Shown piece by piece: positions 54,961 to 63,937 of a DNA stretch of 64,000 bases. The position numbers and the translations under genes are program-made. This stretch comes from Polynucleobacter sp. MWH-S4W17 (lineage in GTDB: Bacteria > Pseudomonadota > Gammaproteobacteria > Burkholderiales > Burkholderiaceae), in assembly GCF_018687535.1 (NCBI RefSeq), contig NZ_CP061295.1, positions 248,001 to 312,000 on the forward strand. The letters run 5' to 3'. A model generated the notes under the pieces. That model saw nothing but the letters and a program-made list of their open reading frames with translations. It made no database searches and was not told the origin of the DNA. Each line of letters opens with the position of its first letter. The stretch's first letter is position 1.

Positions 54961-55715
54961 AAATAAAATTCCGTCACTCTAATTTTCGAAGAGCCCTTAA
55001 GAATTTATTTATATCTGTCAGGAATAATTTAGTAGTGATCGAGCCCAATCTTGGTCTAGGCGATAGTATTGTTTGCTTGGCTTTGGTGCGTGAGTTATCC
55101 AGAAAAAATCCTAGAAAATATTATTATTATTGTTGCCTTCATTATTGCTACCATTCGGTGGCATGGATGTTTCAAGATTTAAGTAATGTTTATGTTGTGC
55201 CCATTAATGATGGTCGAGAGGCTAGGCAATTATCTGGTTTTTTGAGGGCTCGCTACTTACCCATTGGAGTGATAGGAGTTGATCTCCAGCGCTTCGATGC
55301 TTATTTTTATGAGCAACACCATGTTGCATTTGAAAAACGTTGGCTAGATTGTGCGGTATCGCCGGGACCCCAATCAGAGGCGCTCTATGAAAAGCTTAAT
55401 CCTAATCATGAGCCCTACCTTTTGGTATGTAATCAAGAGTCTACAAAAATATTTCATGATTTGAAAATTTCTAATCCAGAAAATAAACTCATTATTTGGG
55501 TTCATCCTGCGACAAACAACATCTTTGATTGGGCTAAGCTGGCTTTGCTAGCCGATGAGATTCACTCTATAGACACCTCATTTGTACATTTTTTAGAGAG
55601 CTTATTTCAGCAAGAAGGCTCCAAGCAGTACATGAAGCCTTTTTATTACCATCTAGCGCGTAAGAGTAATACGGAGTTTACTCGCCGCCTTCCTTGGCAG
55701 GTGATCCAGTATTAA
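54957..55715 (+). CDS. Uncharacterised protein, possible GT9-like
   Basis: 252 residues. The start NNLVVIEPNLGLGDSIVCLALVREL recalls the GDxI-type N-terminus of heptosyltransferase-like GT-B proteins, and a late ADEIHSIDTSFVHFLESLF resembles their acceptor/donor helix. The middle is atypical, Tyr- and Cys-rich (YYYYCCLHYCYHS). The start overlaps the upstream stop. Convergent, overlapping by four bases, with the GT61 gene. Confidence 0.45.
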   Translation: MKIKFRHSNFRRALKNLFISVRNNLVVIEPNLGLGDSIVCLALVRELSRKNPRKYYYYCCLHYCYHSVAWMFQDLSNVYVVPINDGREARQLSGFLRARYLPIGVIGVDLQRFDAYFYEQHHVAFEKRWLDCAVSPGPQSEALYEKLNPNHEPYLLVCNQESTKIFHDLKISNPENKLIIWVHPATNNIFDWAKLALLADEIHSIDTSFVHFLESLFQQEGSKQYMKPFYYHLARKSNTEFTRRLPWQVIQY

Positions 55716-56773
55716 AGTAAGTTCCTTATATCACCTAAGTCGACAATAATTTGGCTTGAGAAATGATGGTGACTAGGCAAGCCAGTGGTTTTGCATTCAA
55801 TATATTTTGTTAGGTAGGCTTTGAAGGCATTATAAATGCCACCGCCAGCAAACTCTTCTTGACTTAGTTGATCCCAACCTTTTGAAGAGAGTATGTAAAA
55901 AGGTTTATTTCTAGCAATTAAAATATTATGAGTAATCGAGCCATTTTCAGAGACGACGAGATCGGCCTCCCGAAGAATCGTTAGACATTGCTCGAATGTT
56001 ATCTGATCTGGCCTGCAGATATAAAATCCTTCGCCCTTTACAAATTCAATGACCTCATCAATATTTGCAATGCGCTCTGAACGCCCACTTGTTAAAAACA
56101 CTTTTTTAAATGAAGTATTGTCAGCAGGTAAGGATGCTTTGGTTTCGCCAAAGATTTGCGTGCAAAGCGATAGGTTTTGCCACGAACTCATTCTGGGAAA
56201 TTGGCAGGCATTTGTAAAAATAAGATTATTTTCAAGAGCAAGTTTGGAATCGATCTTTTGCAAGCGTTCGGGATTGCCGTATTTGGTGATCACATGATCA
56301 AAAGAGTTTGGGGCTATATAAAATAATTTTCTCTTGGATGGTAGTTTTGCTTTTGATAGGGCGATGATGGCACCTAGGCAATCTCCTGAAAAATGACCAA
56401 AATGGGTGGTGTAGTAGGGTAGAAGTACGGCGGGTTCGTCTACCGTGATGCATGGCTTATTCCGTTGATGCTTCACATTCCCCCTCATATCCTTGAGGAA
56501 TGAAGCTGTATTGTGAAATCCCATCCTATCTTCAAGCGCAACCGTAGCAATCGAGGGGTTTGTTAGATCTGCGCTATCGCCAAAGTTAAAAGAGCGAAGC
56601 TCTATCGGCTTACCAGCATCGGCAATTTGTAGATTTAGTAAATCAAAAATAGCTACTGGTATGAAGGTGGTGCGGCATTCTGCTAGCCCAGTGATCGATT
56701 CTTTGAATTGAAATACCCCTAGGCGCTTTTTTAGTCCGGTAAGTAAATTCTGAAAGGCGGATTCGGTATTCAT
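55712..56773 (-). CDS. GT61-family (DUF563) glycosyltransferase
   Basis: 353 residues. The LPYYTTHFGHFSGDCLGAI block, FLTSGRSERIANIDEVIEF, and the acceptor-side QITFEQCLTILREADLVVSE then NGSITHNILIAR match GT61. Bacterial members are linked to LPS or capsule xylose/mannose transfers. The only minus-strand gene in this half of the glycan locus. Confidence 0.7.
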   Translation of the reverse strand: MNTESAFQNLLTGLKKRLGVFQFKESITGLAECRTTFIPVAIFDLLNLQIADAGKPIELRSFNFGDSADLTNPSIATVALEDRMGFHNTASFLKDMRGNVKHQRNKPCITVDEPAVLLPYYTTHFGHFSGDCLGAIIALSKAKLPSKRKLFYIAPNSFDHVITKYGNPERLQKIDSKLALENNLIFTNACQFPRMSSWQNLSLCTQIFGETKASLPADNTSFKKVFLTSGRSERIANIDEVIEFVKGEGFYICRPDQITFEQCLTILREADLVVSENGSITHNILIARNKPFYILSSKGWDQLSQEEFAGGGIYNAFKAYLTKYIECKTTGLPSHHHFSSQIIVDLGDIRNLL

Positions 56774-56884
56774 GATGTACTTAAAAATGTATGGAGCAAG
56801 ATTAATTTAGATACCAAACTCAGCATCACGGCTAAGGCGGGGTAATATAAGATAATAGTAACAAAGCCATACGCACCTTAAATC

Positions 56885-57532
56885 ATGCCTAAAGAAGTCG
56901 ACCCTCATTACCAGTATTCCCCCAATCTCAGATCAGAGGTAAGCGCATTTTTGCCAAATAACTATCAAAAGGTTTTAGAGGTGGGCTGTAGCTATGGCAC
57001 ATTTCGAAAGAATCTCGAACAAGCTAATGAATACTGGGGTATTGAACCTAATGTAGTAGTTGCCAATGAGGCTTCCCAACACTTGGATAAGGTGCTCTCG
57101 GGGTTGTTCGAGGAGGTTTTAGATCAACTTCCTGATGCATATTTTGATCTGGTCATTTGCAATGATGTTATTGAACATATGGCTGATCCCGGCCAATTTT
57201 TGGAGCTAATAAAACTAAAGATGTGTCCTGGCGCTTCTTTGGTTGGGTCTATACCAAACGTAAGGCATATCTCCAATTTAAAGGGATTGCTGATTCAAAA
57301 AGATTGGCAGTATGAAGATGCTGGAATTCTAGATAGAACGCATTTGAAATTCTTTACCCAAAAGAGTTTGAAAAATCTCTTTTTAAGGCATGGTTTTAGG
57401 ATCGACAAAATATCTGGTATCAACGATATTTCATCAAGGGCATTTTTCCCAAGAGTATTTGCAAGGCTGCTTTATCTCATTCTTGGTGATGACATTCGCT
57501 ATGTTCAGATTGGCTTTAGGGTAAATCCATAA
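56885..57532 (+). CDS. SAM-dependent methyltransferase
   Basis: 215 residues, class I. Motif I VLEVGCSYGTF at about residues 30-40, then acidic LVICNDVIEHMADPGQF and IPNVRHISNLKGLL. The DRTHLKFFTQKSLKNLF block is typical of methyltransferases in polysaccharide clusters. It may methylate a sugar of the O-antigen; substrate unknown. Confidence 0.8.
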   Translation: MPKEVDPHYQYSPNLRSEVSAFLPNNYQKVLEVGCSYGTFRKNLEQANEYWGIEPNVVVANEASQHLDKVLSGLFEEVLDQLPDAYFDLVICNDVIEHMADPGQFLELIKLKMCPGASLVGSIPNVRHISNLKGLLIQKDWQYEDAGILDRTHLKFFTQKSLKNLFLRHGFRIDKISGINDISSRAFFPRVFARLLYLILGDDIRYVQIGFRVNP

Positions 57533-57593
57533 CCCTTCACTTCCCATCTATTTCTATGTTCTATAAAAATCTTTCTCGATTAATCATTTAACT

Positions 57594-59048
57594 ATGAGTA
57601 ATCAATCCTTGATCCAACAGCCCCGCATAATTCCTTCATTCATTATTTGGGTGCAGGTGTTGATGTTTGCGATCTTGTATGCGGTTTGGGCATTGCCTGA
57701 AACTATTTTGATACGACATATTTGCTTGATTGTTGGAGCGCTCCTTGGGGCTTACGAGATTTACCAATATCGAGCAGTGCTTTTTACTAAATACGCATTA
57801 CCAATTTGGCTTGTTCTGGGGCTATTTGCGTGGGCTAGCTTTCATCTATTATTTTTGAGTCATGATTTTGCTCTGCAGCTTGAGGAATACACCAGCATTT
57901 GGAAACGTACTGCCTTAGGAGCTATATTTGCTTTGGGTCTGGGTCTTGCATTAGGTGGCCAAGGCCCTAAAAAGCAAAGCATCTATTGGCCTGTTTTTTA
58001 TTTTGGACTATTGGCTCCAACCCTAATTTATATTCTGAAATATTGCTTGACTCGCCATGGATCAAACTGGGGAATCAATGCACCAGATTATCTAAGGTTG
58101 CATTACGGCTCACTTCCCTTCTACGTTCCTAAAACTGCCTATGTATGTTTTTGTTTGCCCACCTTGGCTGTCGCGCTTGGACAGCTCAAGCGCAACATTG
58201 GCAGTCATATATGGCTTAGCTGGGATAACGTCATATATGGAGTAACTATCCCAGCGGTGTTTTTCGTGTTCTATGGTGAGAATATTAAGAATGGAGTGAT
58301 ATACGGAGCCTTTCTGATGCTGATCTTTTCAACCCAGGTATTTTTGGTTGACTTTAAAAAGCATTGGATTCAAAAGACGCTTCTTGCCGCCATTCTATTG
58401 ATGGCTGGGGCAGGATTTATAGTCAATCACATTCAAAAGAATACATCATGGCAAACGTTTGCTGTAGACGCAAAAATCGCGATCGATACTGATCGTTACG
58501 ATCACTGGAAATTTAATGGTGCCAAAGGCTATCCCAATAATGAGTTTGGCGCGATGGTGTCAATTACTAATTACGAACGCATTGCTTGGGGTAAAGAAGG
58601 CCTTTTGTTGTTAACTCAAAATCCCCTGGGATTTGGTTTGATCGAGCGCTCTTTTGGGCATTTAGCTAAAAAGGTCTGGCCCGAGTCCCTTTTGCATCAA
58701 AGCCACAGCGGCTGGCTTGATTTGGCCTTGGGAATCGGCCTCCCCGGAATTGCTCTAGTTTTGGGGTCGCTGGCACTAGCCATGAAGCAGTTATACCGAC
58801 TTGATTTACCAGAAAATATCCCAAAATCACCCTCTAATGTCGCTCAGAGCCCTTTTAAAGCCCCTTGGCTATCCTGTTGCTGGTGGATTTTGTTAGCTAG
58901 CCTAGTAATGTGGTGCACCACCGAGATTAGCCAAAAAGTCTTTCTTGATAGCCTGATTTTCTGGGTTGCTTTAGCTTCTAGTTTGGCCGCTGGCACGCGC
59001 TTTAGGCGCCTAAATCTTAGTCATTTAGGGGTGGGAAGCTGCAATTAG
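57594..59048 (+). CDS. O-antigen ligase-family membrane protein
   Basis: 484 residues, about ten or more hydrophobic helices. The conserved periplasmic-loop end SLLHQSHSGWLDLALGIGLP GI-type motif with His is the Wzy/WaaL signature. It likely joins O-antigen to lipid A-core, or polymerises it. The Wzz regulator follows. The gap to wzz has a repeat tract. Confidence 0.82.
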   Translation: MSNQSLIQQPRIIPSFIIWVQVLMFAILYAVWALPETILIRHICLIVGALLGAYEIYQYRAVLFTKYALPIWLVLGLFAWASFHLLFLSHDFALQLEEYTSIWKRTALGAIFALGLGLALGGQGPKKQSIYWPVFYFGLLAPTLIYILKYCLTRHGSNWGINAPDYLRLHYGSLPFYVPKTAYVCFCLPTLAVALGQLKRNIGSHIWLSWDNVIYGVTIPAVFFVFYGENIKNGVIYGAFLMLIFSTQVFLVDFKKHWIQKTLLAAILLMAGAGFIVNHIQKNTSWQTFAVDAKIAIDTDRYDHWKFNGAKGYPNNEFGAMVSITNYERIAWGKEGLLLLTQNPLGFGLIERSFGHLAKKVWPESLLHQSHSGWLDLALGIGLPGIALVLGSLALAMKQLYRLDLPENIPKSPSNVAQSPFKAPWLSCCWWILLASLVMWCTTEISQKVFLDSLIFWVALASSLAAGTRFRRLNLSHLGVGSCN

Positions 59049-59083
59049 TTAAGTCCTAGCTAGAATTAGATGAATCTACTTTT

Positions 59084-59089
59084 TATAAT
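59084..59089 (+). promoter_or_regulatory. TATAAT box upstream of wzz repeat tract
   Basis: Perfect -10 hexamer; only a weak -35 (TAGAAT, 59061-59066) at 17 bases. Transcription would start about 59096, directly before the repeats. Confidence 0.4.
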
Positions 59090-59100
59090 GAGATAATTTA

Positions 59101-59170
59101 GATACTTGAGATACTTGAGATACTTGAGATACTTGAGATACTTGAGATACTTGAGATACTTGAGATACTT
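59101..59170 (+). repeat. 9-bp tandem repeat GATACTTGA, seven copies plus seven bases
   Basis: Seven exact copies from 59101 to 59163 followed by GATACTT. Located 67 bases before the wzz ATG. Each junction also creates TTGAGA and GATACT, resembling -35/-10 pieces. Exact short repeats of this kind are prone to slippage, changing copy number. Confidence 0.95.
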
Positions 59171-59236
59171 TTGGTGCGAAGATTAAGGTTATTTTATTTC
59201 TTCTGGCGTAAGCCCTACACTTGACTGCGGATTTAA

Positions 59237-60103
59237 ATGAATCAACCCTTGACCAACGTTCAACAACACGCTCACCATGAGAGTGAAGCGGAAATCTCTC
59301 TCCTAGACATCCTCATTTTCCTAAAGGGTGCTTGGAAGGTGGTGAGTCTGATGGGGCTAGTTGGTCTAGTAGTTTCTAGTACCTATCTCATCATCACTCC
59401 CAATCAATACGAAGCGATTGCCAATATTGCCATGGCGCGCGTGCCTACCGACAAAAATCCCCTAGGCGTTAATATCGAAGAGCCTCAAGCCTTAATCAAC
59501 CGCATGAGCGTGCCCAGCAGTTTTGATGCCGTCGCACTAAATGCTTGTGGTCTACAAGATGTCGCCACTCTGGCTGCTCAAATGAGTAAAGCGATTAAGT
59601 TATCGATCCCCAAAGGGGTAGCCAATGTAATTGAGCTTAAGGTAACCCGTTCAAGCCCAGAGCTTGCAAGCGCTTGTGCAAAGAGTGTTTACGAATTGAT
59701 CGCCCATTCGCAGGCCCAGATGATTGGCCCTATGGCGGAAGCCGCTAAGACCAACAATGCCGCACGATTAGTGAAGGTTGAGGAACGCCTGGCTCAAGAT
59801 AAAGTCCTGTTAGCCAAGGCGGAGCAGCCTCGTGGTGTCTTGTCCCCAACATACTTTTCGATCTTAACTGAGATCCGCAATTTAGAGGATGAGCGCGCGA
59901 CACTTTTAGCCTTAGTCGATGCCAATGGTCTGCAGACAGCCAATTTGCAGTCACCCATTTATGCAGTAGACAAACCTGTTTACCCCAAAAAAACGCTTAG
60001 CTTAGTCTTTGGCTTAGTGGCTGGGGTACTCTTAGGTTTACTTATTGCCTTGGGTAAGCAGATGTTTACTAAGCTAAAAGACGAAGCGGGCGGTGCCTTG
60101 TGA
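59237..60103 (+). CDS. wzz: Wzz-type chain-length determinant
   Basis: 288 residues. Two transmembrane helices: about 33-55 (WKVVSLMGLVGLVVSSTYLI) and about 252-275 (TLSLVFGLVAGVLLGLLIAL), with a periplasmic region containing heptad stretches. A Pro-rich entry to the second helix (DKPVYPKKTL) is typical. It controls O-antigen length. The stop overlaps a tiny frame (ATG 60103) without known homologue. Confidence 0.85.
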   Translation: MNQPLTNVQQHAHHESEAEISLLDILIFLKGAWKVVSLMGLVGLVVSSTYLIITPNQYEAIANIAMARVPTDKNPLGVNIEEPQALINRMSVPSSFDAVALNACGLQDVATLAAQMSKAIKLSIPKGVANVIELKVTRSSPELASACAKSVYELIAHSQAQMIGPMAEAAKTNNAARLVKVEERLAQDKVLLAKAEQPRGVLSPTYFSILTEIRNLEDERATLLALVDANGLQTANLQSPIYAVDKPVYPKKTLSLVFGLVAGVLLGLLIALGKQMFTKLKDEAGGAL

Positions 60104-60197
60104 TGCTGGGCTATGTTCGGTTGTGTGGCCGGGATCGGGCATTAGCGGGCTTGAGTGTTAAGTAAGCAGTTTCAATCAATTAAACAAAAGTATCTTT

Positions 60198-61202
60198 GTG
60201 AATATTCTGTTAACCGGCGGGGCTGGGTATATTGGTAGTCATACTGCGGTGGTGCTATCGCAGGCTGGTCACGAAGTGGTGTTGTTGGATAATTTTTGTA
60301 ATAGCCAAAAAAGTGTCTTGGGGAGACTGCAAAAGATTTTGGATAAGGTGTTGCCTTGTGTAGAAGCGGATGTCCGCGATACTGCTTTAGTTGCCAAAAC
60401 ACTGCAAGACTACAAAATTGATGCAGTAATTCACTTTGCTGGATTAAAGGCAGTTGGCGAATCCGTCGAAAAGCCGATTGAGTATTACGCTAATAATGTC
60501 CAGGGCACCATAAGCCTGCTTGAGGCTATGAAATCGGCTAATGTAAAAACTTTAGTGTTTAGTTCTAGCGCCACAGTTTATGGCAATCCTCAATATTTGC
60601 CGATTGATGAGAATCATCCCATAAGTGCCACAAATGCCTATGGAAGAAGCAAGCTGCACATTGAGGAAATGCTTAAAGATATTGCGATCTCTAATTCTGA
60701 ATGGAAAATTATTTGCTTAAGATACTTTAATCCAGTCGGTGCCCATGAGTCAGGCTTGATTGGCGAGGACCCTAATGGCTTGCCAAATAATTTGATGCCT
60801 TGTATTGCACATGTAGCAGTTGGCAAATTTCCATATTTAAAAATTTATGGAAACGATTACCCTACAATTGATGGCACAGGAGTCAGAGACTATATTCATG
60901 TAATGGATTTGGCTGATGGGCATCTAGCCGCTTTGGCTTATGTAAGGAATCATAAAGGATGGGTTGCAGTAAATATAGGCACTGGTCATGGAGCTAGTGT
61001 TTTGGATATTATTTCAACATATGAGTTCGTTAGTGGCCAAGAAATTATTTTCCAAATTGAAGGCAGGAGAAATGGAGATATCGCTAGTTGCTATGCAAAG
61101 GTAGATAAGGCGAGGAATCTTTTGGGCTGGCAAGCCAAATACAATTTAGAAAAAATGTGCAGCAGTAGCTGGCTATGGCAAAATTTTTCGAATAAAGCTT
61201 AG
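60198..61202 (+). CDS. galE: UDP-glucose 4-epimerase
   Basis: Interconverts UDP-glucose and UDP-galactose (or their GlcNAc forms). 334 residues. GGAGYIGSHTAVVLS at residues 7-21, FAGLKAVGES, SSSATVYG, YGRSKLHIEE (Tyr/Lys) and YFNPVGAHESG are intact. GTG start with an AAAG site. It marks the last gene before the AT-rich block. Confidence 0.93.
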   Translation: MNILLTGGAGYIGSHTAVVLSQAGHEVVLLDNFCNSQKSVLGRLQKILDKVLPCVEADVRDTALVAKTLQDYKIDAVIHFAGLKAVGESVEKPIEYYANNVQGTISLLEAMKSANVKTLVFSSSATVYGNPQYLPIDENHPISATNAYGRSKLHIEEMLKDIAISNSEWKIICLRYFNPVGAHESGLIGEDPNGLPNNLMPCIAHVAVGKFPYLKIYGNDYPTIDGTGVRDYIHVMDLADGHLAALAYVRNHKGWVAVNIGTGHGASVLDIISTYEFVSGQEIIFQIEGRRNGDIASCYAKVDKARNLLGWQAKYNLEKMCSSSWLWQNFSNKA

Positions 61203-61205
61203 GCA

Positions 61206-62120
61206 ATGAGGAGCTTGGGGATGAATATAGGCTACAGACTAAGGGTTTTTTTTAGTATAGAGAACCTAAAGTGGAAAATAAGATCTGCTATGCCACAGAA
61301 TTTCACATGCAATGCTACAGTAATAACATTTCATAGAATTGATAATAAGAATATATTTGCTCCATCAATAGAAAGCAAGGACTTTGAAAGTCTAATTGAA
61401 GAGTGGAGGCGGAATTATAAAATTATAAGTATTGATGAGTTGAATGAAAATAATTCCAACAAATCTTTAATTATTACATTTGATGATATTGATACTAAAA
61501 CTTTGGAAAGGATAGATTTTTATACAAAAAAATATGATATTCCAGTATTAATATTTGTAGCAACTTCACGGCTTGAAAAAAAATTAGAGTGGATGTGGAT
61601 TGATGCAATTGATTCCATAATCAATTCAAATGATGAAAATAAAATAAGTGCTATGAAGGGTATTTTCAGTATTCCAGATTTATCAGTAATTTCGATTAGA
61701 AAAGTCGCAGTAAGAATGATAAAAAATACAGATATTAATTTAATTAAAAAATTAATAGATCTATCAGGGGATAGTTTGGAAAAATATCCCAAGTTATTGG
61801 GTGATAAAGAAATTCAGCTATGTAAAAATAATAGAAATATAGTAATTGGAGCGCACACAGGAGCTCATTTTTCATTGAGAAGACTTTCAAGTTCAGCAAT
61901 AAAAAATGAAATTCAAGAAAGCATTAGGGTGCTACAGAAGTGCCAGATAGATGTTAAGTATTTTGCATATCCATATGGAGGTAGACTTGATTATGATGGA
62001 AGGTCGTTTGGAGAGCTTAAGAAGGCAGGTATTCAAATGGCATTCACCACTGAGGAATCGAATCAATTTCTATCAATTAGAAAATATTCAATACCAAGAT
62101 TTTCATATCTAAAAAAGTAA
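61206..62120 (+). CDS. Polysaccharide deacetylase-family protein
   Basis: About 304 residues from the ATG at 61206, or 299 from 61221. ITFHRIDN, IITFDDIDTKTL (replacing the usual TFDDG; last Gly changed to Ile-Asp), GAHTGAHFSLRRL (metal-binding His pair) and YFAYPYGGRLD follow NodB order. It may deacetylate a sugar of the glycan. The changed first motif leaves activity uncertain. Codon use is very AT-rich. Confidence 0.75.
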   Translation: MRSLGMNIGYRLRVFFSIENLKWKIRSAMPQNFTCNATVITFHRIDNKNIFAPSIESKDFESLIEEWRRNYKIISIDELNENNSNKSLIITFDDIDTKTLERIDFYTKKYDIPVLIFVATSRLEKKLEWMWIDAIDSIINSNDENKISAMKGIFSIPDLSVISIRKVAVRMIKNTDINLIKKLIDLSGDSLEKYPKLLGDKEIQLCKNNRNIVIGAHTGAHFSLRRLSSSAIKNEIQESIRVLQKCQIDVKYFAYPYGGRLDYDGRSFGELKKAGIQMAFTTEESNQFLSIRKYSIPRFSYLKK

Positions 62121-62130
62121 ATCTCACCAA

Positions 62131-63346
62131 TTGAAGATACTACAAATTAACGGGTCAAAAGAGGGGGGGTGGTGCAAGCTCTATTTGTAATATGCTTTAC
62201 AGAAGATTGCTTGACGACAAAATCCATGCAGAACAAATAAGTAGGACTCATTACTCAAAAAATGGAACTGAGTATTTATTTGGGGCAACGACCATACTAT
62301 TAGACAAGGTAATAAGAAGGTTAAATTATCACTTTGGATTCGATTTTCAAAACCCATTAATAAAATTAAAATTAATGGGTATGATTGATAAAGATACAAT
62401 TATACATTTGCATAATTCTGTAGATTTTCTAAGTATTAATACAATTAGAAGATTGGCTAAAGATAATAAATTAATAATTACTATGCATGACATGTGGTAT
62501 TTGACTGCCAGATGTTCACACTCTTTTTCTTGTAATGGATGGAGGCAAGGTTGCTCTCCATGTAATTATTTAAAAAATAGCCCACCCGTTCAACTTGACA
62601 GGTCTTCAATAATAGCCAAATATAAAAAAGAGCTCTTCAATAACAAGAATATCAGATTCGTTTCCCCATCTATTTGGATAGCGGATTTAGCAAAGCAATC
62701 ATGGTTTGGAAGTGGAAAAAATATCAAAATAGAGGTAATTAATAATGGAATTAATTATCATAAATTTACAGACGTCAAAATTGACAATAGAAAAAATGAA
62801 ATATTTTCAATAGCCGTTAATGCTGTAAATTTTGAGAATAATTTATATAAAAATTACAAGTTGACAGTTGATGTAATATCTGGAATGGCATTAAAGGGTA
62901 TTGAATGCAAGTTTTATCTAATTGGGGCCAAGGAAAAAAATTTCAAAATAGGTGAAATTGAGGTTGAGCAAACGGGATATATTTCAAAGTTGAAAGTGGC
63001 TGAAATACTTCAGAGATCTCATTTATTCTTGCATTTGGCGAAAGCAGACCATATGCCACTTGCGATTGCAGAGGCGATGTATTTTAAATTGCCAATAGTT
63101 GCAACTAATGTAGGTGCAATATCTGAATTGGTAGCAGATATGGACTTAAATGGTAATGAAGAGAATGGCAATGGATATTTGGTGGATATCAAAGCTACGG
63201 CTGATGAAGTAATAGGTAAAATAAAAAAAATTAAAGATAATGAAAAAATATATGAATTATTGGCAGGTAACTCAAAAATTAAATCCTTGAATTACGAATT
63301 TGAAGATATGTATAAAAAATATTTATACTTGTATAAAGAAAATTAG
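62131..63346 (+). CDS. GT4 glycosyltransferase, 5' end out of frame at a G7 tract
   Basis: From ATG 62192 the frame gives 384 residues, with HDMWYLTARCSHSFSCNGW, RFVSPSIWIADLAKQSW, EVINNGINYHKF and a C-terminal LFLHLAKADHMPLAIAEAMY donor site, WcaC-like. The missing Rossmann start (MKILQINGSKEGG) lies upstream in another frame from TTG 62131; removing one G from the seven at 62163-62169 restores continuity (GGASSICNMLYRR). So it is either phase-variable in an off state, decayed, or a sequence error. Confidence 0.7.
62163..62169 (+). repeat. Homopolymeric G7 tract at GT4 frame break
   Basis: Seven consecutive G in a strongly AT-rich context. Six or nine G would join the upstream TTG frame to the main frame. 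Candidate slipped-strand switch. Confidence 0.8.
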
Positions 63347-63353
63347 TGCAAAT

Positions 63354-63935
63354 ATGAAAATATTGAATTATTTAAAATTAAAAATTAATAACGTACTTTT
63401 TAAAATCGGATATAAAATTAGTAGCACCAAGATTATTTATCCCGTAGAAATTGATTCTGAGGAAATAAATTTTTTAAATAAATACTTAGAAAAACAAGAA
63501 TTTAAAAATTCATTATTAACAATATTTAACTTAATTTCAGCATGTAAATGGCTATCAAAAAATAATTTTGGTGACCATATCTCAATTAATTGTCAAGCTA
63601 GATATCATGAAATGATAGTTAATTTTATATTAAATAAAAATAACTTTAAAAGAAATATTTATAAGCTGAACAAAAATCCAGAAATTATGATGGACATAGC
63701 TTCTATTCATGAATGCGGAATTTTAAGGCTTGGCTACATGGACTATGACACAACAAAAAAAGTATTAGATTATATGGATAGTAAGATAATTCCTGGCGGA
63801 CTAATTTTTTTTGAGGAATATGGGATCTGGAGTGGTCATAAAAAAGCAATTGATGAATATATCAGCAAAAATGTAAAAAATTCATATTTACAGCATATAG
63901 ACAATAAGGAAAGAATGCTTGTGCATTTAGGATAG
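63354..63935 (+). CDS. TylF-like methyltransferase fragment or small methyltransferase
   Basis: 193 residues from ATG 63354. RLGYMDYDTTKKVLDYMD followed by PGGLIFFEEYGIWSGHKKAIDEYI resembles the TylF/MycF C-terminal half (DLY..T...L...PGG.I..DDY). The N-terminal glycine-rich SAM loop is not visible, so it is either truncated or divergent. AT-rich like its neighbours. An upstream frame from 63300 overlaps the GT4 gene. Confidence 0.5.
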   Translation: MKILNYLKLKINNVLFKIGYKISSTKIIYPVEIDSEEINFLNKYLEKQEFKNSLLTIFNLISACKWLSKNNFGDHISINCQARYHEMIVNFILNKNNFKRNIYKLNKNPEIMMDIASIHECGILRLGYMDYDTTKKVLDYMDSKIIPGGLIFFEEYGIWSGHKKAIDEYISKNVKNSYLQHIDNKERMLVHLG

Positions 63936-63937
63936 AT

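Noticed and set aside
59101..59170. CRISPR-like array
   Set aside because: Repeat unit is 9 bases with no spacers; it is a simple tandem repeat.
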